Shown in pieces: positions 35,584-49,807 of a DNA stretch of 64,000 bases. The first letter of the stretch is position 1. Every line of letters begins with the position of its first letter. Below the pieces are notes generated by a model. The model was not told where the DNA came from. It saw only the letters and a list, made by a program, of their open reading frames with translations, and did no database searches. The stretch covers positions 95,229-159,228 of the forward strand of contig BEXV01000379.1 in the NCBI GenBank assembly GCA_003118195.1. The letters run 5' to 3'. The position numbers were made by a program, and so were the translations under genes. The stretch comes from Hemicentrotus pulcherrimus (taxonomy: Eukaryota; Echinodermata; Echinoidea; Camarodonta; Strongylocentrotidae).

Positions 35584-38263
35584 AGCTCGCAAGCAAGGAA
35601 GAATGGATCGCACAACGAATAATAAAATGTGGATACAAAAACAACAAAAGCATAATCGGAATGACAGGATTAACATGAACTGTTTATGCAGCAGTAGGCG
35701 TTGCACAATGAACACAGCAGGTTCTCTCCACCAAGTCACTGGGACATTCACATCCGAATATCAAGCCATCCATATTATTATTGGGCCCACCTCACTCCCT
35801 GGCTGTCCTTACACTTTCATCAAGCCTCGACAATGAAACTCGAGCAAGCGCCAAGGCTCTGGAATTACACGTCTGGCCTGTTCGTGTAGATACGAAAACA
35901 AATTGGCATTCACACGTTAATCTATATAGAAATGAAATCACTCTGGTATGTCCATGCTACTTCAATACTATGTGCTATTTATAATGGCTACTGCCAAGAG
36001 TGGGGTACGTGTTGTGCCCCTAGCCAATGTGTGGGTTTGCAAAGAAAGTGGTAAGGGAAAGTGGGACATCGGTACAACGGTCTGGCACTACTAGCAACAA
36101 AGGTATGAATTGTGTGTAGAGAAAAAGAACTAAATACGAGCAAGAGCAGATAGTCAAACACCTAGCTCGCATGGTATAGAAACGTATCGACAATACTGCA
36201 TTATGTCTCTAGAAAATTATGCTAAAAACTAAATCCTACAAATAGACTTGGGGAGGATAGAATTAGAATTTAAATTGACCATTTACTAAACTGGGTCCTC
36301 ATCGATCAAAGAAAGGCAAAGATGATCAAGATTTCAGGCCGCGATGAGATGGATGATGTCCCGCACTTAACGCATTTTAAATTTGCTTGTGAATGAAGAA
36401 TTTTCAGAGAAAGCTTACGACAGACCCTTGAGCAGTTGCAGTTCTATAACGCCTAGTGGTTACGGTCACTGCTTAAAAGAGCTTCCGAATGCCACCATTA
36501 ATAATCTAACATCCCACCGCTGCCGCTGCATAATTCAACCATAGGTATATAGTGTTGAAGAAAGAGGAATGAATATGCACGTTTCCTTTCCGTGAAAGCA
36601 TGCTGATGTTTGACTAACGTTTCTTAATAGTATCCTACTACTCTTGGCAAAGTGTTCCGACTGAAACATAAACGGAAATGGACATCAAGACTGCTAAGCT
36701 AATGTCACCGGTAGAAAATTTGAGAGGACATACTACTAGCGAATGCGAATCGTGGATTTAGTCAAACATCACATCTCACTTGGTAATTTGGAATCATCTC
36801 ATTTATCATTATGCGTTACTGCACGAGCGACGTGGAGAGGTAAGGCGACATCATGCACCTTCGATCAAGGTCAGTCGAGAGAATGACTAACTCCAGGTAA
36901 ATATAGACATTCGAGAGGAACATTGACGGGTGAATGCGAAGAAAGGTGAAAACGATGGACTGAGAAGTCTAGCGAATGAATAAGAAAACGGTTTCATGGA
37001 TACAGGGATAATAGGAATGCATGTATCATCACGGATGCAGGTGATATCAGGATCCTGCTTATCACATTTATAGTAGGTGTTCTTTTTATGTGCGGATTTG
37101 AATTTTTTTGCATAACCTTGTCTGAATCATTCCTGGAAAATAAAGACAGACAAAAAGAAGTGAAAGAAACAACATGAAGGGGTTTGTATTCTGTTCACCC
37201 CATCCCAAAGGACCATAGCTACCCCCACGGCCACCAAGCTGTCTGTAGAATTATTGCATGTCAAGCTTGTTTTGCCGACCGTAATCATTCGATTAATAAG
37301 TACATACCAACTGGCACCTCTCTGATCCAGTCCTTGATAGATTAGCTTGAAAACAAAAGAATGTCCCCATCAGATAACACCAAAAACACGAACACCCTTC
37401 AACGTGTGATGCATGTCACGTCACATAATCATAGCCGTCAATGTGTTTTGGGTTGTTTGTGCTGTCGACTTGGATCTTTGGAAAGACCAGGTTGTACTTT
37501 TCATCTTCTTCTCAGCACTAATTGGAAAAGAGGGATTTTGCATTCGGGGACGTAAGCTGATAAGCCCCCGAGCCCTCTGCTAGCCAGTTTATAAATGCAA
37601 TATTGGGTGTATTAAACATGATTATGTATTTTCATGAGGGATGTTTTGCAGAATGTGGGATCGCATTCTAGTCGCCCTCTTTTACTTCCTCGTAAATAAC
37701 ATTTTGCCACTAACAAAACATTATCGAAAGTATGAGAAGCTGACTGACTGACGGCTGAGAATGTTGTCAACAACCAATTCAGTATAGACAAACCCAAAAC
37801 ATGATGCCAATCACAATTAAGATTGATTTATAATATGGAAAACAAATCTAATGACCAACTAGTTGAAAAGTTATTTCCAGACTTTGTGTTATCTCACTCC
37901 AAGATACGAAACTGTATGAAAGACCCCCGGAGAATCACGTAAATTGTATCATAGGTCCATGATTGTGTTCACGTTATTTGAGAAAATTTTCTCAGGTAAA
38001 ATTCATCCCTTGAACATGAAAATCCGTTTAGGTTCAATTTCAGTCTAATGTTCAAGAATGTGCGAAACATTCACTTCACAACCTGTTTCACATAACATTT
38101 CGTTTGTTTTTTAGATTCTGAAAGATCGCATCATGAGAAAAATTCTGAATAATGACCGTGACATACATGTAGGTTTTGAGGTTGTTCTCTATGGGTTTTG
38201 ATGTTTCCTTTTGCCTATCGGGACAATTTGCTATTATCATTACTTGATAAATAGAGTGAAAAC

Positions 38264-38530
38264 AAACCATATTGGGAAAATTCTAGACCCCATGTGACCA
38301 CAGGAAAGGAGAGACGAGCAAATGAGGCAAAAAGAAGGGACGGAGTGAGAGTGAGAGATGTGGAAGATGAGATGCATATCATAAACTTATAAGACTAAAG
38401 GAAACCATGTTGGATACATTTTAGACGCCATGTGATCATGTGAACAGAGACAACTTCAGGAAAAGCAGACAGGGAGGAGAAAGTGAGAATGAGACAGGGA
38501 GATGAAGAGAGTGTGAGTGGGGAGAGTGGG
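38264..38530. repeat. Diverged tandem duplication, unit about 138 bp
   Basis: Two adjacent segments share AAACCAT followed by TTGG, then TAGAC.CCATGTGA.CA, and then purine-rich sequence, starting at 38264 and 38402. Similarity is clear in the first 60 bases and blurred in the GA-rich remainder. Confidence 0.6.
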
Positions 38531-38915
38531 ATGGAGAGAGTGGGATGGAGAGAGTGGAGGGGTCCCTCTCTTGCTCACGGTCATTGCATCCAGCGGGTTT
38601 ATACGGTAAGGTGAATGTTGGCTCAGCCAGCCGGAATTGGCGCCTGATGAAAGACTGTACGGGTGCAGGTCAACGCGGAGCCGTAGGGCTTTACATGTGC
38701 TGAGAAATACGAAGTCGTAACCCCTTTCTCTCACTCCTTTATCTACATGTATATGCACACAGAATAAAACGCCTTCATGTCGTGTGTTAACTGACTCCAT
38801 TTTAACAAGGACATCATCTGCACATTTTCCGACCAACTTCCTTTGAAGCCACAAAAAGCTGTTCAACTACAACATGCATAACAGGGTACTGACCAGGTTT
38901 CTGCGGTTGGGATAA

Positions 38916-38942
38916 CCATGGACCTCTCTAGTAGGTCCATGG
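38916..38942. repeat. Short palindrome, family of CATGGACCT...AGGTCCATG
   Basis: CCATGGACCT (38916-38925) and AGGTCCATGG (38933-38942) are perfect reverse complements around a 7-nt loop. It shares the 13-mer TAGTAGGTCCATG with the palindrome at 57127-57162. Confidence 0.8.
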
Positions 38943-41900
38943 GACAACATAATGCATCTTTGGAGCACTACACCGCTGCACTAGATATTATAGATATGCT
39001 TAAATAGTAAAAACCATCAATTTATAAGAAGGAAGAACACCTACTTTTCGAGCCTATTATCAGTTTGTAACTCATCTAAATAAAACGTTCTACAAAAATA
39101 ATATCATTAAGAGGAAAATATGAAAATACAATTTCTAAATAATCCATATTTTTGTATACAGGTTAAGAAGAATTTGTAACCGTGTAACTGTACTGGATGC
39201 TTCATGAAAAGACTGATCACAACTTCACTTCTGTTTCCCTACTCATAATAATACGAATAGGTTTAGGCAGGGTCCAGGAGCTTCATTCGTACTATTGCTT
39301 GTTCATTATCAGAAGAATACGGAGTTGGACTTTAATCCTGCCAATCAAATCGAAAAAAAAAAAAATCATTTTACGACGATGTCAGGTGAAAGAATTATAC
39401 AATGTGATAGGACAAACAACTTGGTAGGCCTACCTATATAAACATTGACGTCATTTGTATATTGAATATAACATGGGTTCATGCACTTGTGACATGAAAA
39501 AGTAAATTTATCATAAAAATAAACACGGTTGGTGAGAATTGAAATCATTGAATGTGGAAGCACACATTTTGTCATCTTTCATTCGAAACGTTGCGGGTCA
39601 ATATAAAATGTATCTCTTTCAAAAATATTGACAACTCCTGATACAAGGATTGTTTCAAAAATCATTCTTTGCTACAATTTTTGAAGTAACGTTTCGACTT
39701 TTTCCCCTCAGTAGTCCTATTTCTTTTCGGTTTATTCCCTTTGGAATTCACTCATTTCGGAGAATTTAAATTGGATTGACATAAACCTCAATTTAAGAGG
39801 TGTGTAATGTGAAAAGTCTTTTCCCTGATGTAGCCTACATCCCATTGCTTCTCTGAAACGGAAAGATGCCGTATGGCAATCCCAATGCCTTACCATAAAT
39901 CCCAAACTCAGTAAAGTGCCAATCCCATTAAAGATTTAACGGATTATTCGCACGAAAATTCCATTAAGAGATCTAAGGAAACGCTTTGATAGCAAGAAGA
40001 GGTGAATATATAGCTCGCTTAGGTCCATGCTTTAACACTCTGATATTATATGGACACCCATAGGGAATTATGACTATACAGTCCCAGGAGAATGGCTGAT
40101 ATTGAAAATTTAAGCATATTAGGCAAGGCACTCACTCGACCCGTCATAATTTGGTCGAAATTTAAAGTGTGGTTACACTCTTGTGCGCTTGGAGTTTGGA
40201 ATCTGATTAAAACTCCTGGTTAAGCGTATGAAATGCGATGCTATAGGTCCCCCTCTCTCTGTACTCAATCAATCCCTTTTCCTAAAAAAAATAAGTCGAT
40301 TATACACATGCACTATATAGCCTCAAATTCTGAAGAGCGCATTATAATTCTGTGGTGGTATGATAATAATGTAAGAGAAGGAAAAATGTGCGTGCTTTTT
40401 AGTGAACCGTGTTGGTATTGAATTAGTCGGCAGTTTATGCCAATTAATTCAGGTTGGTTGAATATGTGAGTGTACTTTTTGTGGAAAGGTAGATTGGAAA
40501 CCTTGAACCAGCTTTAGGGGCTGACTGCTAAGTTTGGGTGAACGTATGAAGCAATCATTCCCACATTGCTTGCATTGATATCTTAATGCAATAAATATAT
40601 CATTAACCCATTCGCATGAGCATGCCCAGTGGTATTGGCATAATTAATGTTCTAGTTTCTTCCTGTCGCTCAGGGAGATTCCATTTGTTTCGAGCACAGA
40701 CTGCATTTAATCATTCAACGTACTTTCTATTGGTGTGAATCCCATTTAGCAACCTAGCTTGTCGAAATTAATAGGTATCACACGATGTTAATTTAGCAGA
40801 CTGCAGACAAATGAAGTCGATTTCCAGCTTTGTGTCTGCCTCGAAAATGTTCAGTTCCCCTATCTCGCTCGGAGCTCCGTCAATTTTCATGTCAATTTAA
40901 AGTTCCTGCCCTGCACTCCCCTGCAATACTACAGTGAAAAGTTACCATCAAAGTAGTGTGTTGGCTGGTACACATTAACTTCATTAACAAGCTGAGAAAA
41001 TACAGCAGGAATTGTTCTGAAGTGCGTTTTTGTCGGCTATACTAACAGGGTGTTGGTGTGTTTGCTTACGGCTGTTTAGGCAAAGGGGCTGAATTGCGTT
41101 GTGCGACAAAAGACCCAATTCTCCCCCGTTTCCCTCCCCGAGAGTGCAGGCTTGGGTTTTTGTGGAGGTCGATAATGTCTTTCTTTACGCTGCTGCCTGG
41201 TGCGATGGGGGATATAGTATCGGAGTGGGGGATTTTGCATCGCTCTTCCGTGCCTGAGTTGCTGCCGCTGCATCAGCTAGTCAGTACAATTCGACGCTGG
41301 AGTTCTAGACAACAGACCTGAAAACCGGGGTTGTTTTCATAGCCAGGTATCGCCCAAAGCCCTGCAGGTTGAAGGCAGATCCTGTTTGCGACCCCACAGT
41401 TTACAGTCAGTTTAAATATAGCATATACCAAATACTACCAACACACACATATATAGTTACAGACTCATTACATGAAGTTTCCGGCACATCAAGAGTTTAA
41501 CTGACTCTACAATTCCAACAGTTTCAAAGGCAATACACAACCGATAAACATTGACATGGTTGAGTACTTGAAAACATGAATAATATGTTATTGCCAAAAA
41601 TAAGCAGTTAAAATGTTATTAGTGTGGAAACTGTGGATACCCTGGATACATTTATAAGAACCAATCGCTTGAAAAAAAAAACATTTCTCTCCTGCCATCA
41701 CATTCAAAACCAAAGCTTACTAGGAGTTTAGAGTCAAATGCATTTTAAAAGAAGTGTCGTGTATGTTGGTAAACAATCTGACAATCATGATATTGTCAAT
41801 AGATCACGAAGAAATTTAGATATGAACAAATTTATCATCATGATCATAGATTCTGCTAAGCCTTTAATGGTATTTGACAGGTTTTGATACCTAATCATTT

Positions 41901-42700
41901 ATCAACTTAAATGTTTCTACTTCAAAACAGTTGGGCTAAACAACCCAAAATATCATCCACCATAAATATTGAAAATGAATACATAAACAAGATTAAAGCT
42001 GAACAATTGGAAAATGTATTTTGGACATGGCAGACAAGGTATTAAATTGCAGTTTGAAAATAACTTATCATCCATGTGACTCTTTGTAATAATGAGAAAG
42101 ATTTAGGAAGTTGAAGACGTCATGAAAAAAATGAGTTTACCTGTGTGTCCCCATCTTAGGTTAGGATGATACAGGGATGCAAGTGATGTAAGAGTGACTG
42201 AGTTTTATAGTCTCGTGTACAAATAGAATCCAGCCACGTTGTCTGCACAGTAAAGAGTAAATGTCATCAAAAAATGACTGGATGGATGTTCACTTCTTGC
42301 AATCACATCCCGACCAAAGCAGTAAAACAAAAACAAATCACAAAGTTCCACGACGGCGTGAGGGCGATGATGATGCCTCACGACGCCAGGAGATGTGCTA
42401 CTCTTGCCCCTGAAGATCCTGGGCAAGAACAGAGATGAGAAATCAAGTAGGAATCCACGAGATTGGGTAGGAGAACTGGCATCTAGTCAGTTTGGGTCAC
42501 GGGAGCCGGGCGCATGGCAGTCCGAACTCGACAAGATAGAAAGGTGATAATGCGGCGATAAGAGATGGCACAAATTCAACACCTTCGACTACGGGGTTTG
42601 AAGATTACGGCCACCCTGATAAATGAGGGTCACAGTGCAATGCGACGGAGTGTATACGTGTGTGTGCGTCATCATTGGTCGGTCCTATTGCGGTAGATAA

Positions 42701-42729
42701 TGTGTGCGTGCGTGTGTGTGTGTGTGTGT
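42701..42729. repeat. GT microsatellite, imperfect
   Basis: TG/CG dinucleotides leading into an uninterrupted (GT) run. Confidence 0.9.
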
Positions 42730-45700
42730 ATGGTGTAGTGGACTTTGGATGGAAGGCGCTGTGTCTCGAGCGGTCGTCTTTTTACCTCTCCATCCTCCTG
42801 CTCGTGCGAGCAATCATTCTTCCCTATTAGAATGTTCAAACACCTCTCCCATCTCCGAACCGGTCAGGTTGTTCGTCACACAGCCAGCACAATCCATTGT
42901 GACAGGAGGGGTGTCGATGCGGCGTCCCATTCAACGGGTACTCTCTTTATGTTAGGACATTTTTCATTTTAACGAGCGACAAAGGCGGTGCCTTGGCTTC
43001 ACACCCGAACAGTCAATAAAATCGACTTGCTTGGCTTGTGCGCATTCAGCGGATAATAATTCGAATAATATTTGACAAATCGCATGGCGACCTCAAAGGT
43101 TAGAAATACCTTTCAGTATTGACGGAGTGATTGTAATATTTAATGCTGCAGTAAAGCGCTTTGTTCGACCTTTGTGATTTCTCTTCGGAGTTTGATCCTT
43201 TGTCGCGTACAAATTGTTTGAGTTTTATATGATTTGATTGCAATGCAGACAGCTATGGATAGGCTCAATATTACAAACAACTGCATAGCATTTACAGTTC
43301 CAAAGGTCCATGAAATAGAGCTCTTTTTTATCACAATGAAATAACATAGAAAGATCGCATATGTATATCGTCGTGAAAATCATTTTCAAAGGCCACATTT
43401 ATCAATAGGTTCCACCGGGGGAAATGCTTTCCTGAAGAAGAAAATAAAAGGTTTCCACAGATTCAAAGTCATAGGCCTACAGTAAACCGAATCGACTGGG
43501 ACTCGTTTTTTTTTTGCATAAACGAGACCTAATATTGTATCATGCATGAGCTTAATAACAGCTAGTTCTATGAAACAAAATGAAAAGTCATGCTAGCCCA
43601 AGATAATGAAACGTCCAATCCAATACGACATATCAGCTGAAAAAAAGCCTACTTATTTCACTGTAAAACAACATTTTGAGATAAAAAGTGCTTTGCCTTT
43701 TACGGCTGATTTGCCTCTAATTTTATTTCAGACCAACATTTCGGATTATAAATGAGGACGAACTCACTTTCCAAATCCCAGATCTGATCAATCCTACCAT
43801 GTCAATAAGCATGACCAATCATTCAAGTTGATAAGTAGAGATGGGATGACGAATGCGGAAGGTGAAAGATCGTCCTGAGTAAACGTTCTTTTCGTAATCT
43901 TCAAATTTCCCAAGTCGATTCGTTCTTTCTTTTCTACTCCTCAATGGAATTAAAGATGTTTTACTTGTGAAATTGCATCACCGTACAACGCGAATATAGC
44001 CTCACGAATTCCCAAACGTAATTTCTTTAAAAGCCGGGCAAACTGTGGAATTACTATTACCTTTATTAATTTGGATGTACGGCTGTATGCCCTTCAATTG
44101 CATTGTCAAATCAATGGTTTGGATACTATCAAAATTCAAGAATTACAATTGACGTGTGATCAAAACAGTTGTCGAGAAGGAAAGACAAGAAAATGGAAAA
44201 AGAGATGAATTTTGAAGATACAAAGAAACCATTTCACAATTCAGGGACATTTGTAAATAAATGTATAACTATGCCGAAGACTATAGTCTCCAAAGCGTAT
44301 GATTTTTCACGCAATGTTTATAAGAAGTTATACAAATTGAGTTCAGACACACAAAAAAGACTTTTAGATATGAAATATAACACGGGTAATCTTTAATGCA
44401 AAGGCTGTTTATTATGACCTACTGTCTTTGCAAACTAATAAAAATTACTTTTGAAATAAGCAAGAAAGGTAAATTCATTTTCTTTTCCCCCATATCTGTA
44501 CTGAAAATTATCTTTGTTTATTTTCAATTTACAGACAAAAACAATAGAGCATCTTTTAAGATATCTTGCTTTAAAAAGAGATCTCCTTAACTGGGAAAAT
44601 CTAGGAAAAGCAGGCTTCCTGGTCTTCCTTTTCTTTCATCCATTCTTTCATTGACCAAACTGTCGGCCATGTTATTTGTCCGACTGGTCGTTGACTTCTA
44701 AGAAGACCAATTTTACATTCAAATCACCCAGTCCCCGTGTCCCAACAGTCAATCCTGCGTATATCGGGTTAAGTAAATTTGCACTATTTTTACATTGGGT
44801 ATGGCGAAAGCAGCACTCCAACCACTCGAAAGTCCTCTCCCTTCCTTCTCCATTAGAACAATTTACAAGAGGAAGGAAGAAAGAAAAGAGTGTAAGACTG
44901 TAATCTACTCTGCCAGCTCGCAAAATAAAACTAAAGAGGAAAGCAATTACTTGTAAATCGGAATTGCATGGATATTTAGTTTGACAAGGTACCTTGATTT
45001 GTTAACATGTATCCGAGAAAAAAGCCACAGTAAGTAAATTAAAAGTCACCACAGCCGTACATACCAATAATATAAACTCGACTGTTTAACTATCATACCC
45101 ACCTTTTCCTCCCAATTCTCAAAATACATATTATTTGATCATAGAAATCGTACTTGGAAGATTTTAATAACCACACTTGTTACTTTAACCGTGTTTATGT
45201 ACGTTATTAAAAATTAATGAGAATCAACAGCTAGTGGGAAATGTATTAAACGTCGTCAAAAAAGAGGGAAAGAGCATTTTTAAATTCTACACAAAAGGTT
45301 ATATTATATTGTATTAAAATATAATTTCGGTTGTACCAGAAAGTTTGGAAGGACAATGAATATACAATAACTTTGCATCAGCTATAACAAGGTGAATGAT
45401 TACTTTGTTTATTGTGAGACAAAAATGCACAAATGTCTGACAAAAAATATGCAAATCGTTAAAAACTCAGCACTGACTTTACTAGCTAAATAATTTTCTA
45501 CTGCTTATTTTCAAATCGACCAAAATTCAACATTCTCATATGATTTGAAATATGTATTGCTGTTAAAATCTGTGATCTGAAGCTCGCTCGCGTGCAAATG
45601 AAATTGCAAAAAAGGGTTAAATTAGCCCCCCACCAAAAAAAAAATAAAAAAAAAAAAAAAAAAAAATTGCTGAGTACATGTGCATACATTACACAAACAA

Positions 45701-46575
45701 ACGGGCCCGTGTTCTAAATTTCGTAGATCATATTTATCTTTATAAAATAATATTTACGCCACAGGTTTGCCCAGTATGAAAACCAATTATCAACAAGAGA
45801 AAGTAATATGCAATCTCAAAAAATAAAACATCGGAAGAAAAAAATATGGAAAACGTAATGAAGAAGACTGTCATTAACAAAATACCAGCAGCCAGGATAG
45901 CATAAAACTGAATCCTTCTACATGATTTGTTTTCGGTTATAAGGTCAAAAGCATTCTTCCACCCTCAAATTACTTCAGATGAACGCATGCATTGTTGCAT
46001 TTCTAGTTTAGCTGGTAAAAGTTTCTCTTGTCCATCTCTCCGACATTTTTTTTTTCTTGAAAAGTTTGTACTGCGGCGACGCTATGTAGTATCCTTTCCC
46101 GATGCTTTTAGCATCTTTTTCAGTCACCTCATGTTTGGTATTTGCCAATACAGTTGACACTAACTGCAGCGTAAATAATGTGTGAATGTGCCTTTAGCCG
46201 TTGAAATGGAATAATCTTCCTCACCCCTGGTTTTATTTTCTTCGAAGGCTCCTCCATTCTCGTCATGTGTAGAAGTGACTTGCGCCATGACAAAATGAGG
46301 TTAAACAGTGCCCGTGGGACCCAAGCTGTATGGCCAACAATTGGAGAAAGACCATAGGTGACATCGCGTCACGTGATGCAAATAAATCGCTAATGACTTG
46401 ATCAATGGAGTCCTGTTTCTTTAACAAACACGTCTTTTATTTTGAATATTCTTGAACCCCAAAGTTTAATATACAATATGAATGGGGCGAAAAGGAACAA
46501 TTATTTGACGTTTAAAAATAATTGTTTACAACAAAATATGATTGCGAGGAAACGCCTACAAAAAAGGGAAAGAGA

Positions 46576-46611
46576 GGGGATGAGATTGGGGATGAGATTG
46601 GGGATGAGATT
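46576..46611. repeat. 12-bp minisatellite, three units
   Basis: Three perfect copies of GGGGATGAGATT in a row. Confidence 0.95.
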
Positions 46612-46727
46612 TGGGAAAGGTAAGGTTGAACATTTTCAAGGAAAATTGCAAGTTTTATATTTTCCATGACGTCATTAAAAAAGGGAAATTGATGGGGAAA
46701 AAAGGTTCTCGTAACACGTGGAGATAT

Positions 46728-46790
46728 TCAATTTCAATTCATTTTATTTCCACATTTGATAAAATCCACAATTCAATGTAAATTCCAATA
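46728..46790 (-). mobile_element. Possible LINE 3' tail (minus strand)
   Basis: Read on the minus strand this is a GGAAATAAAATGAATTG stretch followed by a TTGAA-like tail. Such AATAAA plus (TTGAA)n ends are common at the 3' termini of CR1-like retrotransposons in marine invertebrates. No reverse-transcriptase coding sequence adjoins it. Confidence 0.3.
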
Positions 46791-49656
46791 AATAAGCCTA
46801 TCAGAGGTTTGTCCCTAAACTATATGAGTGATTGAATATAAATTAAGTGGTACAACAGGGGGGGGGAAACAAGGCAAACGTACATATTGATATTGATGTA
46901 AGGCCCTAAATATATATTTAATTGGGCTTGAAACGTGATGTGAATTTGACATGACGAACAGTTTTTGACTGCAGAACTATAGATTATAAAAAATTACCAA
47001 ACATTTAACGACGCTGCAAGAAAAGTAAAGAAATATTTCTCTTCAGATTAAAAAAAGATGTATAATAATAGAAGGGCAGCTGCAGCAAAAGACGAAGATG
47101 ATGTATAAGAAGAACAAGAAGAAGGAAATGAAGTAAAAGAAAGAAAACAAAATAACAGAAAAAAAGGAGAACCATCTCATCACTAGTAGATTTTATTGCA
47201 CAAGACTAAGTGTTCTAATTTCCTGCACTTTTCATGTACTTTTGTTAAATGCCTCGAGAAAACAGTTGGAGATGTGTGAGGCAAACATTTCAAGTTTTCT
47301 ATCTTATTCTCTCCTTTCTGCTCAGGGCTTGATGGGATCGGCGAGACATTCTCACGACCTATTAAAAAGTTCTGAAGTAGAACATAGTGAGAAAAGGGGG
47401 TCAACCCGTGATCGATACACACGGGAAGAGTTTGCAGACGACAACCCAATTCACATACACAAATTAATGTGTGGTATAGTTTGACAAGACCAATATCTTG
47501 TTCATAACCTTCATTTACTTTTTAAATAGCTTTAGAAGTCGCAGGCGAAGAAAACAACGATAACGACAACAAAGCAATATTTCAAGTATTTCAAAACTAA
47601 CAGTGTGTGTGTGTTGATGATGTTATCCATTTTAAAAAAATACATCAGAACAGCATTTTCCAAATATGCATGATGCGTTTGCAGAATAACGTAGTTGTAC
47701 AAAAGTGGTACATTAAAATTTCGATCAGATTAATTACATCCGACTAGTTCAATTACTGTTGAGAATACTACAATACATAACCTATATTAGTATATTACAA
47801 AAGGATATCTCAATAATTACAGTGATAATGTTGTACCCTGCTCTGTATAGTTGAATCAATCTCTTGGGGGGGGGGGCGTATACCCCATTTACGATTTGTG
47901 AAGACATCATTTTTTTTTTTAAATCATGTACACATACGAATATCTCTCTCTACAAAACACACATTTTTTTCAACGTGAAAGGGGTGAACAGCAGAACTGA
48001 ACGGCAAGACAGTAATTTGATAAACCTGCGACATGGCGCGAGGAAAATAGAAAATCTGGGAAAATAAGGTGACACGAAGGAAGGGGAACAAAGACGAACG
48101 ATTGCCAAGAAGAGTGTTCACCCCACGCGACTCGCCTGTAAAAACACAACAATTTAACATCGAAAATAAAAAGAAGAAAAAAAGAATAGCGAAAAGAGAG
48201 TCGGACTTTAGTCGTACTAGCATTTTCTCCTTGTTTTTATAACATTTTGTTGTGGCGAATTTTAGATCAAGGGTTCCCAATATCTTTCTTTCTTTCATTC
48301 TTTCTCTCCATCTCTCTCTTTCTCTCTCCTTTCTGTCTTGATTTTGTGCATGCTTTTCCAAATTTTTGAACAAAATGGAAGCGTTCATAAAGCATCACTC
48401 AATTTGCTCAAAGACGCGGTAATTTTCGTCTGAAGATCTAAACTAAGTAATGGTGACTACTCATATTTTAGATCAAGCCTCTTCTTTTTTTGACCATTCT
48501 CTCCTCTTCTCCTCTCTTTTTCTCTCTCTTTCTCATTTTGTGTTTATATCTTAATTCTGAAATCATTAAAACAAAAACAATTGCAAGTAGTTTACAGATC
48601 ACGAGATTTTTTTACCAAATCACGAACAATGCGTTAGTAAGTGTGGTAAATAATGTGTAATCCTATATCTAGTTGATATTGAGTTAATCTCATGATCAAG
48701 ATGGAGTGCATCCGGCTATATGATATCGAAATAGAGTGCGGAAATAAGTCCCTCGAAAAAGTAAAATATAAAATGGTCATGGTATAATGCGAATATACCA
48801 TAATGCTTATAAACGATGTTACAATCTTTAGATTAAAATCTTCGAGGTTTCTTTCCATTTTGCAGATGATTTTTAAACAGGTTAATGGAATTAATAGTTA
48901 GGTATCGTTTTTTTGTTGTTGATGAACTACGCACATCTTAGTTTTCTTAGTAGAAACATCAACGTTTTTTTAAATGCACTTATGTGGATCATCATCATAT
49001 CAATGCATTACGAATATATGAAAAGTGATGTTTGGTCAATATACAAATGATAAGTCTTCTTATTCATGTTGAATTCATATCTTATTTTACGCGTTATGTC
49101 TGATAAAATCAAAATGAAACGAATTGAAATTAACCCCACTTTTATCATCAAATTTTCAATACGTTTGATTGATATCGCGCGTGTGTAAGGAGATCGAGAC
49201 AAAATTTCCTGGTATGCGGAAGTCATTCGAAAATTAGAGAAGAGCGAATTCCTGGGCCGAGGTAATAAATAACATTTTTCATTGAACAAATGATAAGTAT
49301 TGGCGATCTTGACATTGTTGATGATTGATTGTGCGCTCATTTTTTTTTGATCAGGAGTGCGTGTGTGTGGGGTGTGGGGGTGGGGTCAAAAAGAAAAAAA
49401 NAAAGACTGATAAGGAAAAATAACTCGATTTTAAATTTATACCTATAGATGACATTTCGGATAACCTTTTCATTCTAATTCAGAGTCATATGTTATTGTC
49501 ACTACTAGATTTTGATTTGATACGAAAACGTGTTTTTATACTTGACACACGTATACAACTCTATTCCATTCGCATTCGGAACTGCACAATGTGATATCGT
49601 TTAACAAATTTACATATTTTAGAGGAAATGCACATCCCCACAAAAAAAGTAATTTA

Positions 49657-49807
49657 GGGTCCCGTTGCAAAAAACTTGTAACTTTGCCAGTTATTGTAAC
49701 CTTCACGGAAGCCTTGATTTGATTGCCTGTTGAGTGATGTTGCCATAGTAAGTAACAATATTGATGGCAAATTTACCATCAGCGGTAAGTCATACGCAAC
49801 GGGGCTC
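49657..49807. mobile_element. Fold-back miniature element
   Basis: The two ends are inverted repeats containing CCCGTTGC followed by ACTT (left 49660-49676, right 49788-49805). The similarity continues inward: TTTGCCA and a following ATTGT.AC block appear in the same order on both arms. The element can therefore pair with itself over most of its 150 bp. No coding capacity; flanking duplication unclear. Confidence 0.7.

Larger units (their letters stand above)
33193..49656. other. Non-coding stretch with simple repeats
   Basis: No recognisable gene. It contains a gap in poly-G (35524-35583), a diverged tandem duplication (38264-38530), a short palindrome (38916-38942), TAGGCCTA palindromes at 39425 and 43472, a GT repeat (42701-42729), an A-rich run near 45640-45666, a 12-bp minisatellite (46576-46611) and G-runs (46858-46866, 47866-47876). 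Candidate coding frames at 38456-38866, 42205-42426, 44169-44396 and 47924-48388 have no recognisable domain, and two of them are low-complexity. Confidence 0.55.

Noticed and set aside
36440..36480. Possible second tRNA-derived SINE head (GCCTAGTGGTTACGG)
   Set aside because: Only an A-box-like match is present; no B box follows at the right distance.
38456..38866. A 136-codon minus-strand frame
   Set aside because: One end is GA-repeat-derived and the remainder has no recognisable motif.
47924..48388. A 154-codon minus-strand frame
   Set aside because: The start is low-complexity Arg/Glu from a CT-rich repeat and the rest has no recognisable domain or splice context.
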